Positions 1-8,806 are shown, counted from the first letter of the stretch. The stretch is DNA of 64,000 bases from Afipia carboxidovorans OM5 (GCF_000218565.1 NC_015684.1:1426001-1490000), one strand, 5' to 3'. Program-made: numbers and translations. The notes: generated by a model from the letters alone, not told the origin.

Positions 1-1
1 C

Positions 2-1408
2 AACATGAAAGATCGCCGCATCTATTGGCCGCGCGGCCGGGGTCTCGGTGGGTCAAGCTCGATCAACGGATTGATCTGCATTCGCGGGCAGCGCGAGGAT
101 TACGATCGCTGGGCGCAGCTCGGCAATCCCGGATGGGATTGGAAAAGCGTCCTGCCGTACTTCATCAAGTCCGAACACAACAGCCGTGGCGCCAGCGCGG
201 TGCATGGCGGTGATGGTCCGCTGTGGATGTCCGACATCGGCGCCAAGAGCGAATTGATGGAAGCTATCATTCGCGGCGCCAAGGAAATGGGCGTGCCGCA
301 GAACGACGACTTCAATAGCGGCGATCAGGAAGGCGTCGGCTACTATCAACTGTTCACGCACAATGGCTGGCGAATTTCGTCGGCGGTTGCCTATCTCAAG
401 CCCGCGCGCAATCGTGCCAACCTGAGCATCGAAACCGACGCGCATGCGACCGGCCTCATTCTCGAAGGCCGCCGTGCGGTCGGCGTGCGATATCTCCAGA
501 ACGGCGTTGCGCGGGAAGCGCGTGCGGCCCGCGAGGTCATCCTGTCGGCAGGCGCGCTGCAATCGCCGCAACTTCTGCAACTGTCGGGCATCGGGCCTGC
601 ATCGCTGCTGCAGCGCCATGGGATCAACGTGGTGCACGATCTGCCGGGCGTCGGCCAGAACCTTCAGGATCATTTGCAGTTGCGCCTGATGTATCGGGTC
701 TCGAAACCGATCACCACCAATGACGATCTGCGCACGCTGTTCAGCCAGGCGAAGATAGGTTTGCAGTGGTTGCTGAAGGGCACCGGTCCGCTCGGCATCG
801 GCATCAATCAGGGCGGCTTGTTCACGAAAATCCTGCCGGGGTCGGAGACGCCGGACATCCAGTTTCATTTCGGCACGCTGTCGGCCGACATGGCGGGCGG
901 CAAGCCGCATCCGTGGTCGGGCTGCACGTTCTCGGTCTGCCAGTTGCGCCCTGAGTCCCGCGGCACTGTCGAAATCAGATCGGCCGATCCGATGGAGCCG
1001 CCATCGATGAAGCCGAACTATCTCGAGGCGGAGACCGACCGCATCTGCGCGGTGGAGTCGATCAAATACGCCCGCCGCCTCGCATCGACGAATGCGCTCA
1101 GGCCTTATCTCGTCGGCGAATACAAGCCCGGCGCTGACGTGAGCACCGACGACGAGATCCTCGATTTCGCGCGCGAATACGGCGCGACGATTTTCCATCC
1201 GACCGGGACCTGCAAGATGGGATCGGATCCACTGGCCGTGACGGATGCCCGGCTTCGGGTTCACGGCATTGGAGGGCTGCGTGTGGTCGATTGCTCGATC
1301 ATGCCCAACCTCGTTTCCGGCAATACGCATGCGCCGGCCGTCATGATTGCGGAAAAGGCATCCGATATGATTTTAGCTGACTCAAAAGAAAATTCTATCG
1401 CAGCTTAG
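2..1408 (+). CDS. GMC-family FAD oxidoreductase, 5' end cut by window (candidate isethionate dehydrogenase)
   Basis: This is a choline-dehydrogenase-like flavoprotein. The reading frame is open to the window edge, and the first residues seen (NMKDRRIYWPRGRGLGGSSS) match the stretch that lies some 75-90 residues into GMC proteins, so the Rossmann FAD-binding start lies outside. Visible signatures are GRGLGGSSSING, the second GMC motif around GALQSPQLLQLSGIGP, and the C-terminal active-site pair HPTGTCKMG and SGNTHAPAV. It lies 29 bp before an MFS transporter gene, and pta, an IclR gene and xsc follow. From established knowledge, the membrane-bound isethionate dehydrogenase IseJ is a GMC protein that feeds sulfoacetaldehyde to Xsc, so context makes that substrate plausible. 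Sequence alone does not separate it from other alcohol dehydrogenases of this family. The methionine at position 5 is internal and is not the true start. Confidence 0.9.
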   Translation, partial: NMKDRRIYWPRGRGLGGSSSINGLICIRGQREDYDRWAQLGNPGWDWKSVLPYFIKSEHNSRGASAVHGGDGPLWMSDIGAKSELMEAIIRGAKEMGVPQNDDFNSGDQEGVGYYQLFTHNGWRISSAVAYLKPARNRANLSIETDAHATGLILEGRRAVGVRYLQNGVAREARAAREVILSAGALQSPQLLQLSGIGPASLLQRHGINVVHDLPGVGQNLQDHLQLRLMYRVSKPITTNDDLRTLFSQAKIGLQWLLKGTGPLGIGINQGGLFTKILPGSETPDIQFHFGTLSADMAGGKPHPWSGCTFSVCQLRPESRGTVEIRSADPMEPPSMKPNYLEAETDRICAVESIKYARRLASTNALRPYLVGEYKPGADVSTDDEILDFAREYGATIFHPTGTCKMGSDPLAVTDARLRVHGIGGLRVVDCSIMPNLVSGNTHAPAVMIAEKASDMILADSKENSIAA

Positions 1409-1437
1409 GAAACGACCCTGCAACGAGGAGAGGTCAC

Positions 1438-2763
1438 ATGGCGGATAAAGCACTTTTAAAACGTGTCGTCTTCGCATCTTTGATCGGAGCGACCGTGGAA
1501 TGGTACGATTTCTTTCTCTACGGCGTCGTCGCCGGAATCGTCTTCAATCATCTGTATTTTCCGTCGCATGACATCTTGGTCTCGACGATGCTGGCCTACA
1601 CGACCTTCGCGGTCGGCTTCGTCACCCGTCCGCTTGGTGGCGTGATCTTCGGCCACTTCGGCGATCGTATCGGCCGCAAGAGCATGCTCATCCTGACGCT
1701 GATGATCATGGGTGTCGCGACGTTCCTGATCGGTCTGGTGCCGACCTATGACCAGATTGGTATCTGGGCGCCGATCGCATTGCTCGTGCTGCGCATTCTG
1801 CAGGGCATCGGCCTTGGCGGTGAATGGGGCGGCGCGGTGCTGATGACGTATGAATATGCCGAGCCGCACAAGCGCGGCCTCTACGCCAGCCTGCCGCAGA
1901 TCGGCCTGTCGATCGGCCTGTGCCTCGCCTCCGGCGTGGTGGCGCTGTTGTCGTACTCGCTGACCAACGAGCAATTTCTGGCGTGGGGCTGGCGTATCGC
2001 CTTCGTGTTGAGCTTCGTGCTGGTGCTGGTCGGCCTTTATATTCGCCTCAACATCATGGAGACGCCCGAGTTCTCCAAGCTCAAGGAGAGCCGCAAAGAG
2101 GTGCAGGTGCCTTTCGCCACCATGATCAAGGATTATCCGAAGGAGATCCTGGCAGGCATGGGCGCGCGCTACATCGATGGTGTGTTTTTCAACATCTTCG
2201 GTGTGTACTCGATTGCCTATCTCACCTCGCAGCTCAAGATTCCGCGCACCGAGGCGCTGCTGGGCGTTTGTGCCGCCGCGCTCATCATGTGTATTTTCAT
2301 TCCGTACTTTGGCCGGGTCTCCGATCGCGTCGGCCGAACCCGGACTTACGCCTGGGGCTCGTTGATCACCGGTCTCTCCGCGCTGCCTGCGTTCTATATC
2401 TGGATGACGTATCCGGATCAGCCGATGGCGGTGTGGGCGGCGTTGATCATTCCGTTCGGAATTCTCTACGCGTCGGTCTACGGCCCCGAAGCCTCGCTGT
2501 TCTGCGATCTGTTCGGGCCCGAGGTGCGCTACACCGGCATTTCGTTCGTGTATCAATTCTCCGGAATTTTCGCGAGCGGCCTGACCCCGATCATCGCCAC
2601 GGCGTTGATGCAGTATTACGGCCCGCAGAACGGAGCGTGGGCGGTCGCCTGGTATGCCGTCTTTGCCGGCGTCGTCAGCGCGCTGTCGGCGATGTGGATC
2701 GCGCGTCTGGCGCGACAACGCATTCAGGCGGGCGGGACAGCACCTGCCGCGCTGGTCGCGTAA
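1438..2763 (+). CDS. MFS transporter, metabolite:H+ symporter type (candidate isethionate importer)
   Basis: A 441-residue inner-membrane secondary transporter of about 12 hydrophobic segments. The N-terminus carries the MHS-family pattern GATVEWYDFFLYG, followed by the loop 2-3 signature GHFGDRIGRKSML and, in the second half, GRVSDRVGRTRTY. A strong ribosome-binding site (GAGGAGAGG) precedes the ATG. The gene is 29 bp downstream of the GMC dehydrogenase and is closed by a strong terminator, so the two form one unit or the end of a longer one. Transporters of the MHS group carry small organic acids. IseU of Cupriavidus is an MFS protein paired with IseJ, which makes isethionate the best contextual guess. 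Other short carboxylates or sulfonates cannot be excluded. Confidence 0.88.
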   Translation: MADKALLKRVVFASLIGATVEWYDFFLYGVVAGIVFNHLYFPSHDILVSTMLAYTTFAVGFVTRPLGGVIFGHFGDRIGRKSMLILTLMIMGVATFLIGLVPTYDQIGIWAPIALLVLRILQGIGLGGEWGGAVLMTYEYAEPHKRGLYASLPQIGLSIGLCLASGVVALLSYSLTNEQFLAWGWRIAFVLSFVLVLVGLYIRLNIMETPEFSKLKESRKEVQVPFATMIKDYPKEILAGMGARYIDGVFFNIFGVYSIAYLTSQLKIPRTEALLGVCAAALIMCIFIPYFGRVSDRVGRTRTYAWGSLITGLSALPAFYIWMTYPDQPMAVWAALIIPFGILYASVYGPEASLFCDLFGPEVRYTGISFVYQFSGIFASGLTPIIATALMQYYGPQNGAWAVAWYAVFAGVVSALSAMWIARLARQRIQAGGTAPAALVA

Positions 2764-2786
2764 GCCGAGCGGCACGATACAAATGC

Positions 2787-2820
2787 AAACGGCCCGGTTT
2801 CGACCGGGCCGTTTTTGTTT
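2787..2820 (+). terminator. Intrinsic terminator after the MFS gene
   Basis: A GC-rich perfect stem (AAACGGCCCGGT / ACCGGGCCGTTT) with a TTCG loop is followed by a run of T. It lies 24 bp after the MFS stop codon and ends the GMC-MFS unit. Confidence 0.9.
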
Positions 2821-2881
2821 GGGAGTATCGCGCAAGCAAGGCGCAGGGCCTTGCAAAAGCGATTTAGGTTTACTCAGAGTT

Positions 2882-2977
2882 GTCATGCGCGGGCTTGACC
2901 CGCGCATCCATCTTAAAAGAAGAGTTGTTTTAAGGAGATGGATGGCCGGAACAAGTCCGGCCATGACGGATCATCTT
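2882..2977. repeat. Dispersed palindromic repeat, family 1, copy A
   Basis: The element has two GC-rich hairpins separated by an A/T-rich spacer and bounded by GTCAT...ATGAC ends. The first hairpin is ATGCGCGGGCTTGACCCGCGCAT, written here in full only as arms GCGCGGG and CCCGCGC; the second has arms GGCCGGA and TCCGGCC. ATCCATCT and AGATGGAT flank the spacer and can also pair. Related copies lie near 18720 and 22152. All three sit between convergent gene ends, here the MFS gene and pta. Confidence 0.85.
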
Positions 2978-3001
2978 GTTTTTGTCCAAACGTGAAGCGC
3001 T

Positions 3002-3916
3002 CTAATCCAGACTCAATCTTGCCAGCGCGCAGGAGGCGATGCGGGCGCGGCGGGAATCCGCGCGGCTCGTCAGGATCACCGGCACTTTTGCGCCGAGCAC
3101 GACGCCCGCGCATTCGCCGCCGCCCATGTAGATGAACGACTTGTAGAGAATGTTGCCGACATCGAGGCTCGGCACCATCAGAAGATCGGGATCGCCCGCG
3201 ACAGCGGAGGCGATGCCCTTGGTCTTGGCGGACTGCGCGGAGATCGCATTGTCGAAAGCGAGCGGGCCGTCGACGATCGCGCCGGAGATCTGGCCGCGGT
3301 CGGCCATCTTGGCGAGCGCGGCGGCGTCCATGCTGGAGGGCAGGTCGGGATTGACGGTTTCGACCGACGACAGGATCGCGACCTTCGGCGCCTCGAATCC
3401 GATCCGGTGCGCGAAATCGACCGCATTGGCGAGGATGTCCGTCTTTTCCTTCAGGCCGGGCTGAATGTTGACCACGGCGTCGGTGATCATCAGCGGCTTG
3501 TGATAGGCGGGACAATCGAACCAGAACACGTGGCTCATGCGTCGCGAGGTGCGCAGATTTGCATCGCGCGACACCACGGCGCCGAGCAACTCGTCGGTGT
3601 GCTGCGAGCCTTTCATCAGCGATTTGGCTTCGCCGGCGCTGACGAGCGCCACCGCGGCGCGGGAGGAGAGAACCGGATCGTCATCGGCATCAACGAGACG
3701 CAAGCCGTCGAGGCTTGCATTGAGTGTCTTGGCACAGGCTTCGATCCGGCTGCGCGGTCCCACGAGGATCGGCTCGATCACGCCGTCCTCGTAGGCTGCG
3801 AGCGCTGCGGCGAGCGCATCGGTCGAGCAGGGGTAGGCGACGGCGACACTCAGGCGGCCCTTGCCGCGCGCCGCCTGTTCGAGAGCATCAAGTTTCGGGT
3901 GCGATGTAGACGGCAT
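3002..3916 (-). CDS. pta: Phosphate acyl(acetyl)transferase
   Basis: A 304-residue protein of the PTA/PTB family, the length of the single-domain bacterial enzymes. It would convert acetyl phosphate and CoA to acetyl-CoA. Supporting stretches are LVGPRSRIEACA near the N-terminus, the central MKGSQHTDELLGAVV, MSHVFWFDCP and the C-terminal GADVGNILYKS-like segment seen as PSLDVGNILYKSFIYMGGG. Its ATG overlaps the TGA of the upstream IclR gene by one base (TGATG), so the two are co-transcribed. Xsc releases acetyl phosphate, and pta genes are classic companions of xsc, which fixes the likely role here. A phosphate butyryltransferase activity is the main alternative on sequence alone. Confidence 0.88.
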   Translation of the reverse strand: MPSTSHPKLDALEQAARGKGRLSVAVAYPCSTDALAAALAAYEDGVIEPILVGPRSRIEACAKTLNASLDGLRLVDADDDPVLSSRAAVALVSAGEAKSLMKGSQHTDELLGAVVSRDANLRTSRRMSHVFWFDCPAYHKPLMITDAVVNIQPGLKEKTDILANAVDFAHRIGFEAPKVAILSSVETVNPDLPSSMDAAALAKMADRGQISGAIVDGPLAFDNAISAQSAKTKGIASAVAGDPDLLMVPSLDVGNILYKSFIYMGGGECAGVVLGAKVPVILTSRADSRRARIASCALARLSLD

Positions 3917-4692
3917 CAGGTGGCTCCGACGTCGGCGCTAATCGTCGCGCTCATGGTTTCTGCGGCATTCTGAAGAAGCGGAATCTTGTCGATCATTTCG
4001 GCTTGCGACATCCGGGTGACGGGGGCCTGGATCGCAAGCGCTGCCGCGCAGGCGCGGTTGCGGCCTTTCCGATAGATGATGGGGACGGCGAGGCAGACAA
4101 GCCCTTCGAGAAATTCTTCGCGGTCGAGTGCGTAGCCGTTGCGACGGATCTCTGACAGCTCCTTGAGAAGGGCGGACTTATCGACGATCGTATTGTCCGT
4201 CATGCGTTCGAGAGTCATCTCGGCGATAACGAGATCGCGTTTCGCCGGTTGCATCAGCGCAAGAAACAGCTTGCCGCTGGCCGAACAATAGGCCGGCACT
4301 TTCGAGCCCTGCTGGAACGTGATGCGTAGCGGCCATTTGGATTCGACGCGGTCGAGATAGATCACCTGCGAGCCGTCGAGCACGGTGAGGTTGCAGGATT
4401 CACCGACCTCCTGCACCACGCGCCGCAAAATATCGTGCCGCAGCGCGCCGCCGGGACGGTTCGTCAGAATGGAAAATGCAAGCTGGGTCGCTCGCATCGC
4501 GAGTTCATAGCGCCGCCCGTCCGGCGTGCGCTGGATGAGGCCCGCCTGTTCGAGCGAGGCAAGCCAGCGATGCATCGTGGGCTTCGGCACGCCGACATTC
4601 ACGGCGAGCTCGGCGAGGCTCGCCGGATGTTGCAAGCCGGCGATGGCCTCGAGCAGAGCCAATGGTTTCAGAGCGCCCGGGAGCTCGTTCAT
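3916..4692 (-). CDS. IclR-family transcriptional regulator
   Basis: 258 residues with an N-terminal winged helix-turn-helix (PASLAELAVNVGVPKPTMHRWLASL split over residues about 22-48) and a C-terminal IclR effector domain including SASGKLFLAL and DREEFLEGLVCLAVPI. It is divergent from xsc (160 bp between starts) and shares an operon with pta. IclR regulators are also found with isethionate genes (IseR). The likely job is substrate-dependent control of the divergent promoters here. A palindrome 20 bp upstream of its ATG may be its operator. The effector cannot be read from sequence. Confidence 0.9.
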   Translation of the reverse strand: MNELPGALKPLALLEAIAGLQHPASLAELAVNVGVPKPTMHRWLASLEQAGLIQRTPDGRRYELAMRATQLAFSILTNRPGGALRHDILRRVVQEVGESCNLTVLDGSQVIYLDRVESKWPLRITFQQGSKVPAYCSASGKLFLALMQPAKRDLVIAEMTLERMTDNTIVDKSALLKELSEIRRNGYALDREEFLEGLVCLAVPIIYRKGRNRACAAALAIQAPVTRMSQAEMIDKIPLLQNAAETMSATISADVGAT

Positions 4693-4711
4693 ACCTCATC
4701 CTACACAGAAA

Positions 4712-4726
4712 TTCCGATATACGGAA
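4712..4726. promoter_or_regulatory. Candidate IclR operator between IclR gene and xsc
   Basis: Perfect inverted repeat TTCCG-ATATA-CGGAA in an otherwise A/T-rich divergent region, 20 bp upstream of the IclR start and about 127 bp upstream of xsc. A second half-like sequence (GAAATATCCG) lies near 4745-4754. Size, symmetry and location fit an autoregulated IclR site; this is inference. Confidence 0.6.
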
Positions 4727-4852
4727 CGTAACAAGTTTTAAATTGAAATATCCGTTGCGCCTCGTCAAGGCTCATGGCAGATACGGGCAGGACATTATGA
4801 GGCCCGCATCGGGCCCTCCTGCCAGGCGTCGTAAAAAAGAGAGAGTTCGCTC

Positions 4853-6628
4853 ATGAAAATGACAACGGAAGAAGCCTTCGTAAAAGTGCTGCAGATGCAT
4901 GGCATCGAGCATGCTTTCGGTATCATCGGTTCGGCCTTCATGCCGATTTCCGATCTCTTTCCCAAGGCCGGTATCACCTTCTGGGACGTCGCTCATGAAG
5001 CCAACGGCGGCCTGATCTGCGACGGCTACACCCGCTCCACCGGCAAGATGGCGATGGCCATCGCGCAGAACGGCCCGGGCATCACCGGCTTCGTCACCCC
5101 GATCAAGACCGCGTACTGGAATCACACGCCGATGCTGCTGGTGACGCCGCAGGCGGCGAACAAGACCATCGGGCAGGGCGGCTTCCAGGAAGTCGAGCAG
5201 ATGGCGATGTTCCGCGACATGGTCTGTTATCAGGAAGAGGTGCGCGATCCGTCCCGCGTCGCCGAGACGCTGAACCGCGTGATCATGAAGGCGAAGCGCC
5301 TCTCCGCGCCGGCGCAGCTCAACATTCCGCGCGATTTCTGGACGCAGGTGATCGACGTCAATCTTCCCGCGATCGTTGATTTCGAGCGCCCCGCGGGCGG
5401 CGAGCATGCGATTGCGGAAGCGGCAAAACTTCTGTCGAACGCCAAATTCCCGGTCATCCTGTCCGGCGCGGGCGTGGTGATCGGCGGCGCCATTCCCGAT
5501 TGCGTCGCATTGGCTGAAAAGCTCGACGCGCCGGTGTGCAACAACTACCAGCACAACGACTCCTTCCCCGGCAGCCATCGTCTTGCGGTCGGCCCGCTCG
5601 GCTACAACGGCTCGAAGGCCGCGATGGAACTGGTCGCGAAGGCGGACGTCGTGCTCGCGCTCGGCACCCGTCTCAATCCGTTCTCGACGCTGCCGGGCTA
5701 CGGCATCGATTACTGGCCGAAGGATGCAAAGATCATCCAGGTCGATATCAATGCCGACCGCATCGGCCTGACCAAGCCCGTGACTGTCGGCATCTGCGGC
5801 GATGCCAAGCAGGTTGCTCAGGGCATTCTGCGGCAGCTTTCGCCGAACGCCGGCAATGCCGGCCGCGACGAGCGCAAGGCGCTGATCCACACCACCAAAT
5901 CGAAATGGCTGCAGACGCTCTCCAGCATGGATCACGAGGACGACGATCCGGGCACCACCTGGAACAAGGACGCGCGCGTGCGCGACAAGGATCTGATGTC
6001 GCCGCGTCAGGCATGGCGCGCGATTCAGGCGGGCCTGCCGGCCGATGCGATCATTTCCAGCGACATCGGCAACAACTGCGCGATCGGCAATGCCTATCCG
6101 ATGTTCGATGAAGGCCGGAAGTATCTCGCGCCGGGCCTGTTCGGTCCGTGCGGCTACGGCTTCCCGGCGATCATCGGCGCCAAGATCGGCAATCCGGATA
6201 CGCCGTGCGTCGGCTTCGCCGGTGACGGTGCGTTCGGCATCTCCATGAACGAGATGAGCTCGATCGGCCGCGAGGAGTGGCCGGGCGTTACCATGGTGAT
6301 CTTCCGCAACTACCAGTGGGGCGCGGAGAAGCGCAACACGACGCTGTGGTACGACAACAACTTCGTCGGCACCGAGCTGGACCGTCACCTGAGCTACGCC
6401 AAGGTCGCGACCGCGTGCGGGCTGAAGGGTGTTCAGGTCAAGACCCAGCAAGAGCTCACCGACGCGCTGCGACAGTCCTGCGAAGACCAGAAGAAGGGCA
6501 TCACCACGTTCATCGAGGTGTTGCTCAATCAGGAACTGGGCGAGCCGTTCCGCCGCGATGCGATGAAGAAGCCGGTGGTGGTTGCTGGCATCAAGCGCGA
6601 GGACATGCGCCCGCAGACGGTTGTGTGA
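4853..6628 (+). CDS. xsc: Sulfoacetaldehyde acetyltransferase
   Basis: A 591-residue thiamine-diphosphate enzyme that desulfonates sulfoacetaldehyde with phosphate to give sulfite and acetyl phosphate. It has the TPP-enzyme layout: N-terminal pyrimidine-binding domain with the activating glutamate (E49 in DVAHEANGG), central domain (about 190-330) and C-terminal PP domain with GDGAFG (G457-D458-G459) followed by FRNYQWGAEKRN. The overall sequence (GIIGSAFMPISDLFPKAG, GQGGFQEVEQM, PRSYWDW-unrelated) agrees with Xsc throughout and the length is typical. It stands alone between a divergent IclR gene and a terminator. Its acetyl phosphate would be used by Pta encoded on the other strand. This is the central enzyme of taurine, isethionate and sulfoacetate breakdown. 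Confidence 0.95.
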   Translation: MKMTTEEAFVKVLQMHGIEHAFGIIGSAFMPISDLFPKAGITFWDVAHEANGGLICDGYTRSTGKMAMAIAQNGPGITGFVTPIKTAYWNHTPMLLVTPQAANKTIGQGGFQEVEQMAMFRDMVCYQEEVRDPSRVAETLNRVIMKAKRLSAPAQLNIPRDFWTQVIDVNLPAIVDFERPAGGEHAIAEAAKLLSNAKFPVILSGAGVVIGGAIPDCVALAEKLDAPVCNNYQHNDSFPGSHRLAVGPLGYNGSKAAMELVAKADVVLALGTRLNPFSTLPGYGIDYWPKDAKIIQVDINADRIGLTKPVTVGICGDAKQVAQGILRQLSPNAGNAGRDERKALIHTTKSKWLQTLSSMDHEDDDPGTTWNKDARVRDKDLMSPRQAWRAIQAGLPADAIISSDIGNNCAIGNAYPMFDEGRKYLAPGLFGPCGYGFPAIIGAKIGNPDTPCVGFAGDGAFGISMNEMSSIGREEWPGVTMVIFRNYQWGAEKRNTTLWYDNNFVGTELDRHLSYAKVATACGLKGVQVKTQQELTDALRQSCEDQKKGITTFIEVLLNQELGEPFRRDAMKKPVVVAGIKREDMRPQTVV

Positions 6629-6667
6629 TCCGAGACGCACGGGCGCTCAGCGCCATTTGTAAAACTG

Positions 6668-6696
6668 AAAAACCCGGCCACGCGGCCGGGTTTTTC
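6668..6696 (+). terminator. Intrinsic terminator after xsc
   Basis: Stem AAACCCGGCC / GGCCGGGTTT with loop ACGC, flanked by A-rich and T-rich runs, 40 bp after the xsc stop. It could also act for the convergent strand. Confidence 0.9.
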
Positions 6697-6741
6697 TTAT
6701 ATCGCTGCCGCTTGTCTTGGACTCGAGCGATGTTTGAGTCC

Positions 6742-6764
6742 CACCTCTCCCGTGGGGAGAGGTG
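6742..6764. repeat. Short palindrome of repeat family 2
   Basis: CACCTCTCCC-GTG-GGGAGAGGTG, the same core as the larger element at 31481-31597. It lies between the convergent ends of xsc and the LysR gene. Confidence 0.6.
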
Positions 6765-6798
6765 AAGAAAGAGCCCACATCAAAATTTTATTCCGATT

Positions 6799-7674
6799 TT
6801 ACGTCTCTCCCGGAGGCGGGATGTTGTTGAGCTCGCGGGCGATATAACGCGCCAGTTGCTCGGCCGCCTCCGAAATGCCTTGCTCCTTGCGGTGAAGGAC
6901 CATTTCGATGGGAGCCAGTTCCGGCAGGCCGTCGCTTTTGTTGAGCGCGCGAATGTTGGGCGTAATGGTGCAGAGGGGGAAAACCGAGACGGCCACGCCC
7001 GCCAGCACCGCCGCCTGCAATCCGGCCAGGCTGTCGCAGATCGAACGCATCGTCCACGGAATGTTGGCGGTGTTGAGCGCGTCGATTGCGATCTGCCGAT
7101 AGACGCTGCCCTGCGGCATCAGCGCGAGCGGCAGGGGCCGATGGCGCTCCTGCGCTTCGCTCTGGCTTGCGGCCCAGACCACCGGTTCATATCGGATCAA
7201 TTCGCCTCGGCGAAACTCCGGCTGATTGGTCATCAGCGCGATGTCGATTTCTTCCCGCTCCAGCGCCGCACTCAAATAGACGCTACGGGTGCAGCGCAGA
7301 TGAATCTCGACATTCGGATGCGTGCGGGCAAAGTTGTTGAGAACATCCGGCAGCAGATAGGCCGCATACAGATCCGGCGTGCCGAGCGTGACATGGCCGG
7401 CAATGCCGGGCATCGAGAAGCGCCCGCGGGCCTCGTCATTGAGGCGTAACATCGTGCGGGCGAACTCCAGCAAAACCTCTCCATCGGGCGTCAGGACGAG
7501 TTGCCTGCGATTTTCGCCGAACAGCGTGCGGCCGACGATACCTTCGAGACGTTTGATCTGATGTGTAATCGCGGGCTGCGTGCGACCGACCTTTTTACCT
7601 GCCGATGTCAAGCCACCCGTATCGACGATCGCAACGAATGTTCGCAGTAGCGAAATGTCGAGGTCTTGATTCAC
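6799..7674 (-). CDS. LysR-family transcriptional regulator (candidate sulfoacetate regulator)
   Basis: About 291 residues with the LysR N-terminal winged helix (LDISLLRTFVAIVDTGG, then SAGKKVGRTQPAITHQIKRLE) and a periplasmic-binding-like effector domain with GHVTLGTPDLYAAYLLPDVL. No ATG is available in frame. A GTG at 7704 gives ten extra residues, but the GTG at 7674 starts at the usual LysR boundary (VNQDLDISLL) and is preferred. It is divergent from tctC, and a 43-bp sequence repeated before the dehydrogenase gene at 11.2 kb begins exactly at this start. That layout is typical of a LysR regulator controlling an adjacent catabolic operon. Confidence 0.88.
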   Translation of the reverse strand: MNQDLDISLLRTFVAIVDTGGLTSAGKKVGRTQPAITHQIKRLEGIVGRTLFGENRRQLVLTPDGEVLLEFARTMLRLNDEARGRFSMPGIAGHVTLGTPDLYAAYLLPDVLNNFARTHPNVEIHLRCTRSVYLSAALEREEIDIALMTNQPEFRRGELIRYEPVVWAASQSEAQERHRPLPLALMPQGSVYRQIAIDALNTANIPWTMRSICDSLAGLQAAVLAGVAVSVFPLCTITPNIRALNKSDGLPELAPIEMVLHRKEQGISEAAEQLARYIARELNNIPPPGET

Positions 7675-7716
7675 TGATAAATTCCGCGAATGATGTTCAT
7701 GCACTATATCAATTTT
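7674..7716. promoter_or_regulatory. Candidate LysR operator, site 1
   Basis: Begins CTGATAAATTCCGCGAATGATG and continues through CATGCACTATATCAATTT. About three quarters of its bases are the same as in site 2 at 10995-11037, with identical blocks CTGATAAAT, CGCGAATG, ATGCA and TATC-ATTT in the same order. It lies between the start of the LysR gene and tctC, where it could serve both promoters. Confidence 0.65.
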
Positions 7717-7825
7717 GCCACGACTGCTGACTAGTGCACCATAAGAAAAATGGCTTCATGTGAAGTGGGCGTACAAGCCCAACGATAAAGTCGACAAAAC
7801 GACAAACCGTTGCTGGGAGGCGACC

Positions 7826-8806
7826 ATGAAGGCGATACAATCCTCGGCCCGTTGGGCCGCGAAGACCCTTGCTGTTCTGTCCGCGGCTTTTCTGTGCAGC
7901 ATGCCTCTCGGCAGCAGCGCAAACGCTGCAGGCTATCCCGACCGTCCGATTGAATTGATCGTCCCGTGGGGACCGGGCGGCGGCGCCGATCAGCTTGCGC
8001 GACTTGTCAGCAAGCTGATGGAACCGCTGATCGGACAAAGTATCCCGGTGGTCAACGTGCCGGGCGGCACCGGCGCGACCGGCATGGCCAAGCTGATGGC
8101 TTCGCCCGCGGACGGCTATTCGATGGCCATCTACATCGCCGACAGCCACGCGCTTCTTGCCGGCAAATCGCCGCGCTGGACGATGGACGACATCACGCCG
8201 GTGGCGGTGATGATCAAGGGACCGTCCTTCATCTTCGTCAAGCAGGACAGTCCTTTCAAGACCTGGGCCGACTTCGAGAAGGAAGCCAAGGCCAATCCCG
8301 GCAAGCTGAAGGTTGCAACGCTCGGCTTCGGCAGCGTCGACGACTTCTCGCTCTCCGTGCTGGATCAGCAGGGCGGCGTAAAGGTTGTGCAGGTGCCTTT
8401 CGCCAAGCCTAGCGAGCGTTACGTCTCGATCCTCGGCGGTCATGCCGATGCGCTCTATGAGCAGGCCGGTGACGTCGCTCAGTTCCTGAGCGGCAAGCAG
8501 ATGCGCCCGATTCTCCTGTTCGGAGAAAAGCGCCTCGATGCGTTCAAGGACGTGCCGGCATCCTACGAGCTTGGCTACAAGATCGCGCTGCCGCAGTTCC
8601 GCTCGATCGTGGTGCGTTCCGGCACGCCGCCGGAAGTCGTCAAGAAGTTGTCTGACGCGCTCGCCAAGGTCGCCGAATCGCCCGAGTACAAGAAGTTTCT
8701 CGCGGACCAGTTTGGTGAACCCACGAGCTTCGAGCCTTCCTCGAAGGCTGGCGCTTTCGTCAAGCAGCAGCTCGACGACATGAAGAAAGTGACGGCCGCG
8801 AAGTAG
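7826..8806 (+). CDS. Tripartite tricarboxylate transporter substrate-binding protein (TctC/Bug family)
   Basis: A 326-residue periplasmic binding protein with an N-terminal signal peptide (SARWAAKTLAVLSAAFLCSM, cleavage near SANA-AGYP) followed by the family hallmark YPDRPIELIVPWGPGGGADQ. The ATG at 7826 is chosen because GGGAGG lies six bases upstream and the signal peptide starts there; the frame is open further upstream. tctB and tctA genes follow in order, so a complete transporter is encoded. Bug proteins bind small carboxylates. The neighbouring sulfoacetaldehyde dehydrogenase and acyl-CoA ligase genes suggest sulfoacetate as ligand, which is inference. Confidence 0.9.
   Translation: MKAIQSSARWAAKTLAVLSAAFLCSMPLGSSANAAGYPDRPIELIVPWGPGGGADQLARLVSKLMEPLIGQSIPVVNVPGGTGATGMAKLMASPADGYSMAIYIADSHALLAGKSPRWTMDDITPVAVMIKGPSFIFVKQDSPFKTWADFEKEAKANPGKLKVATLGFGSVDDFSLSVLDQQGGVKVVQVPFAKPSERYVSILGGHADALYEQAGDVAQFLSGKQMRPILLFGEKRLDAFKDVPASYELGYKIALPQFRSIVVRSGTPPEVVKKLSDALAKVAESPEYKKFLADQFGEPTSFEPSSKAGAFVKQQLDDMKKVTAAK

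Noticed and set aside
2882..2977. Family 1 repeats as CRISPR or insertion-sequence ends
   Set aside because: There are no regularly spaced repeats with unique spacers, no transposase gene, and no target duplications that I can see.
4772..6640. 622-codon open frame antisense to xsc
   Set aside because: It mirrors a clearly identified enzyme gene; long antisense frames are expected at this GC content, and its translation is Arg/Asp/His-rich with no family.
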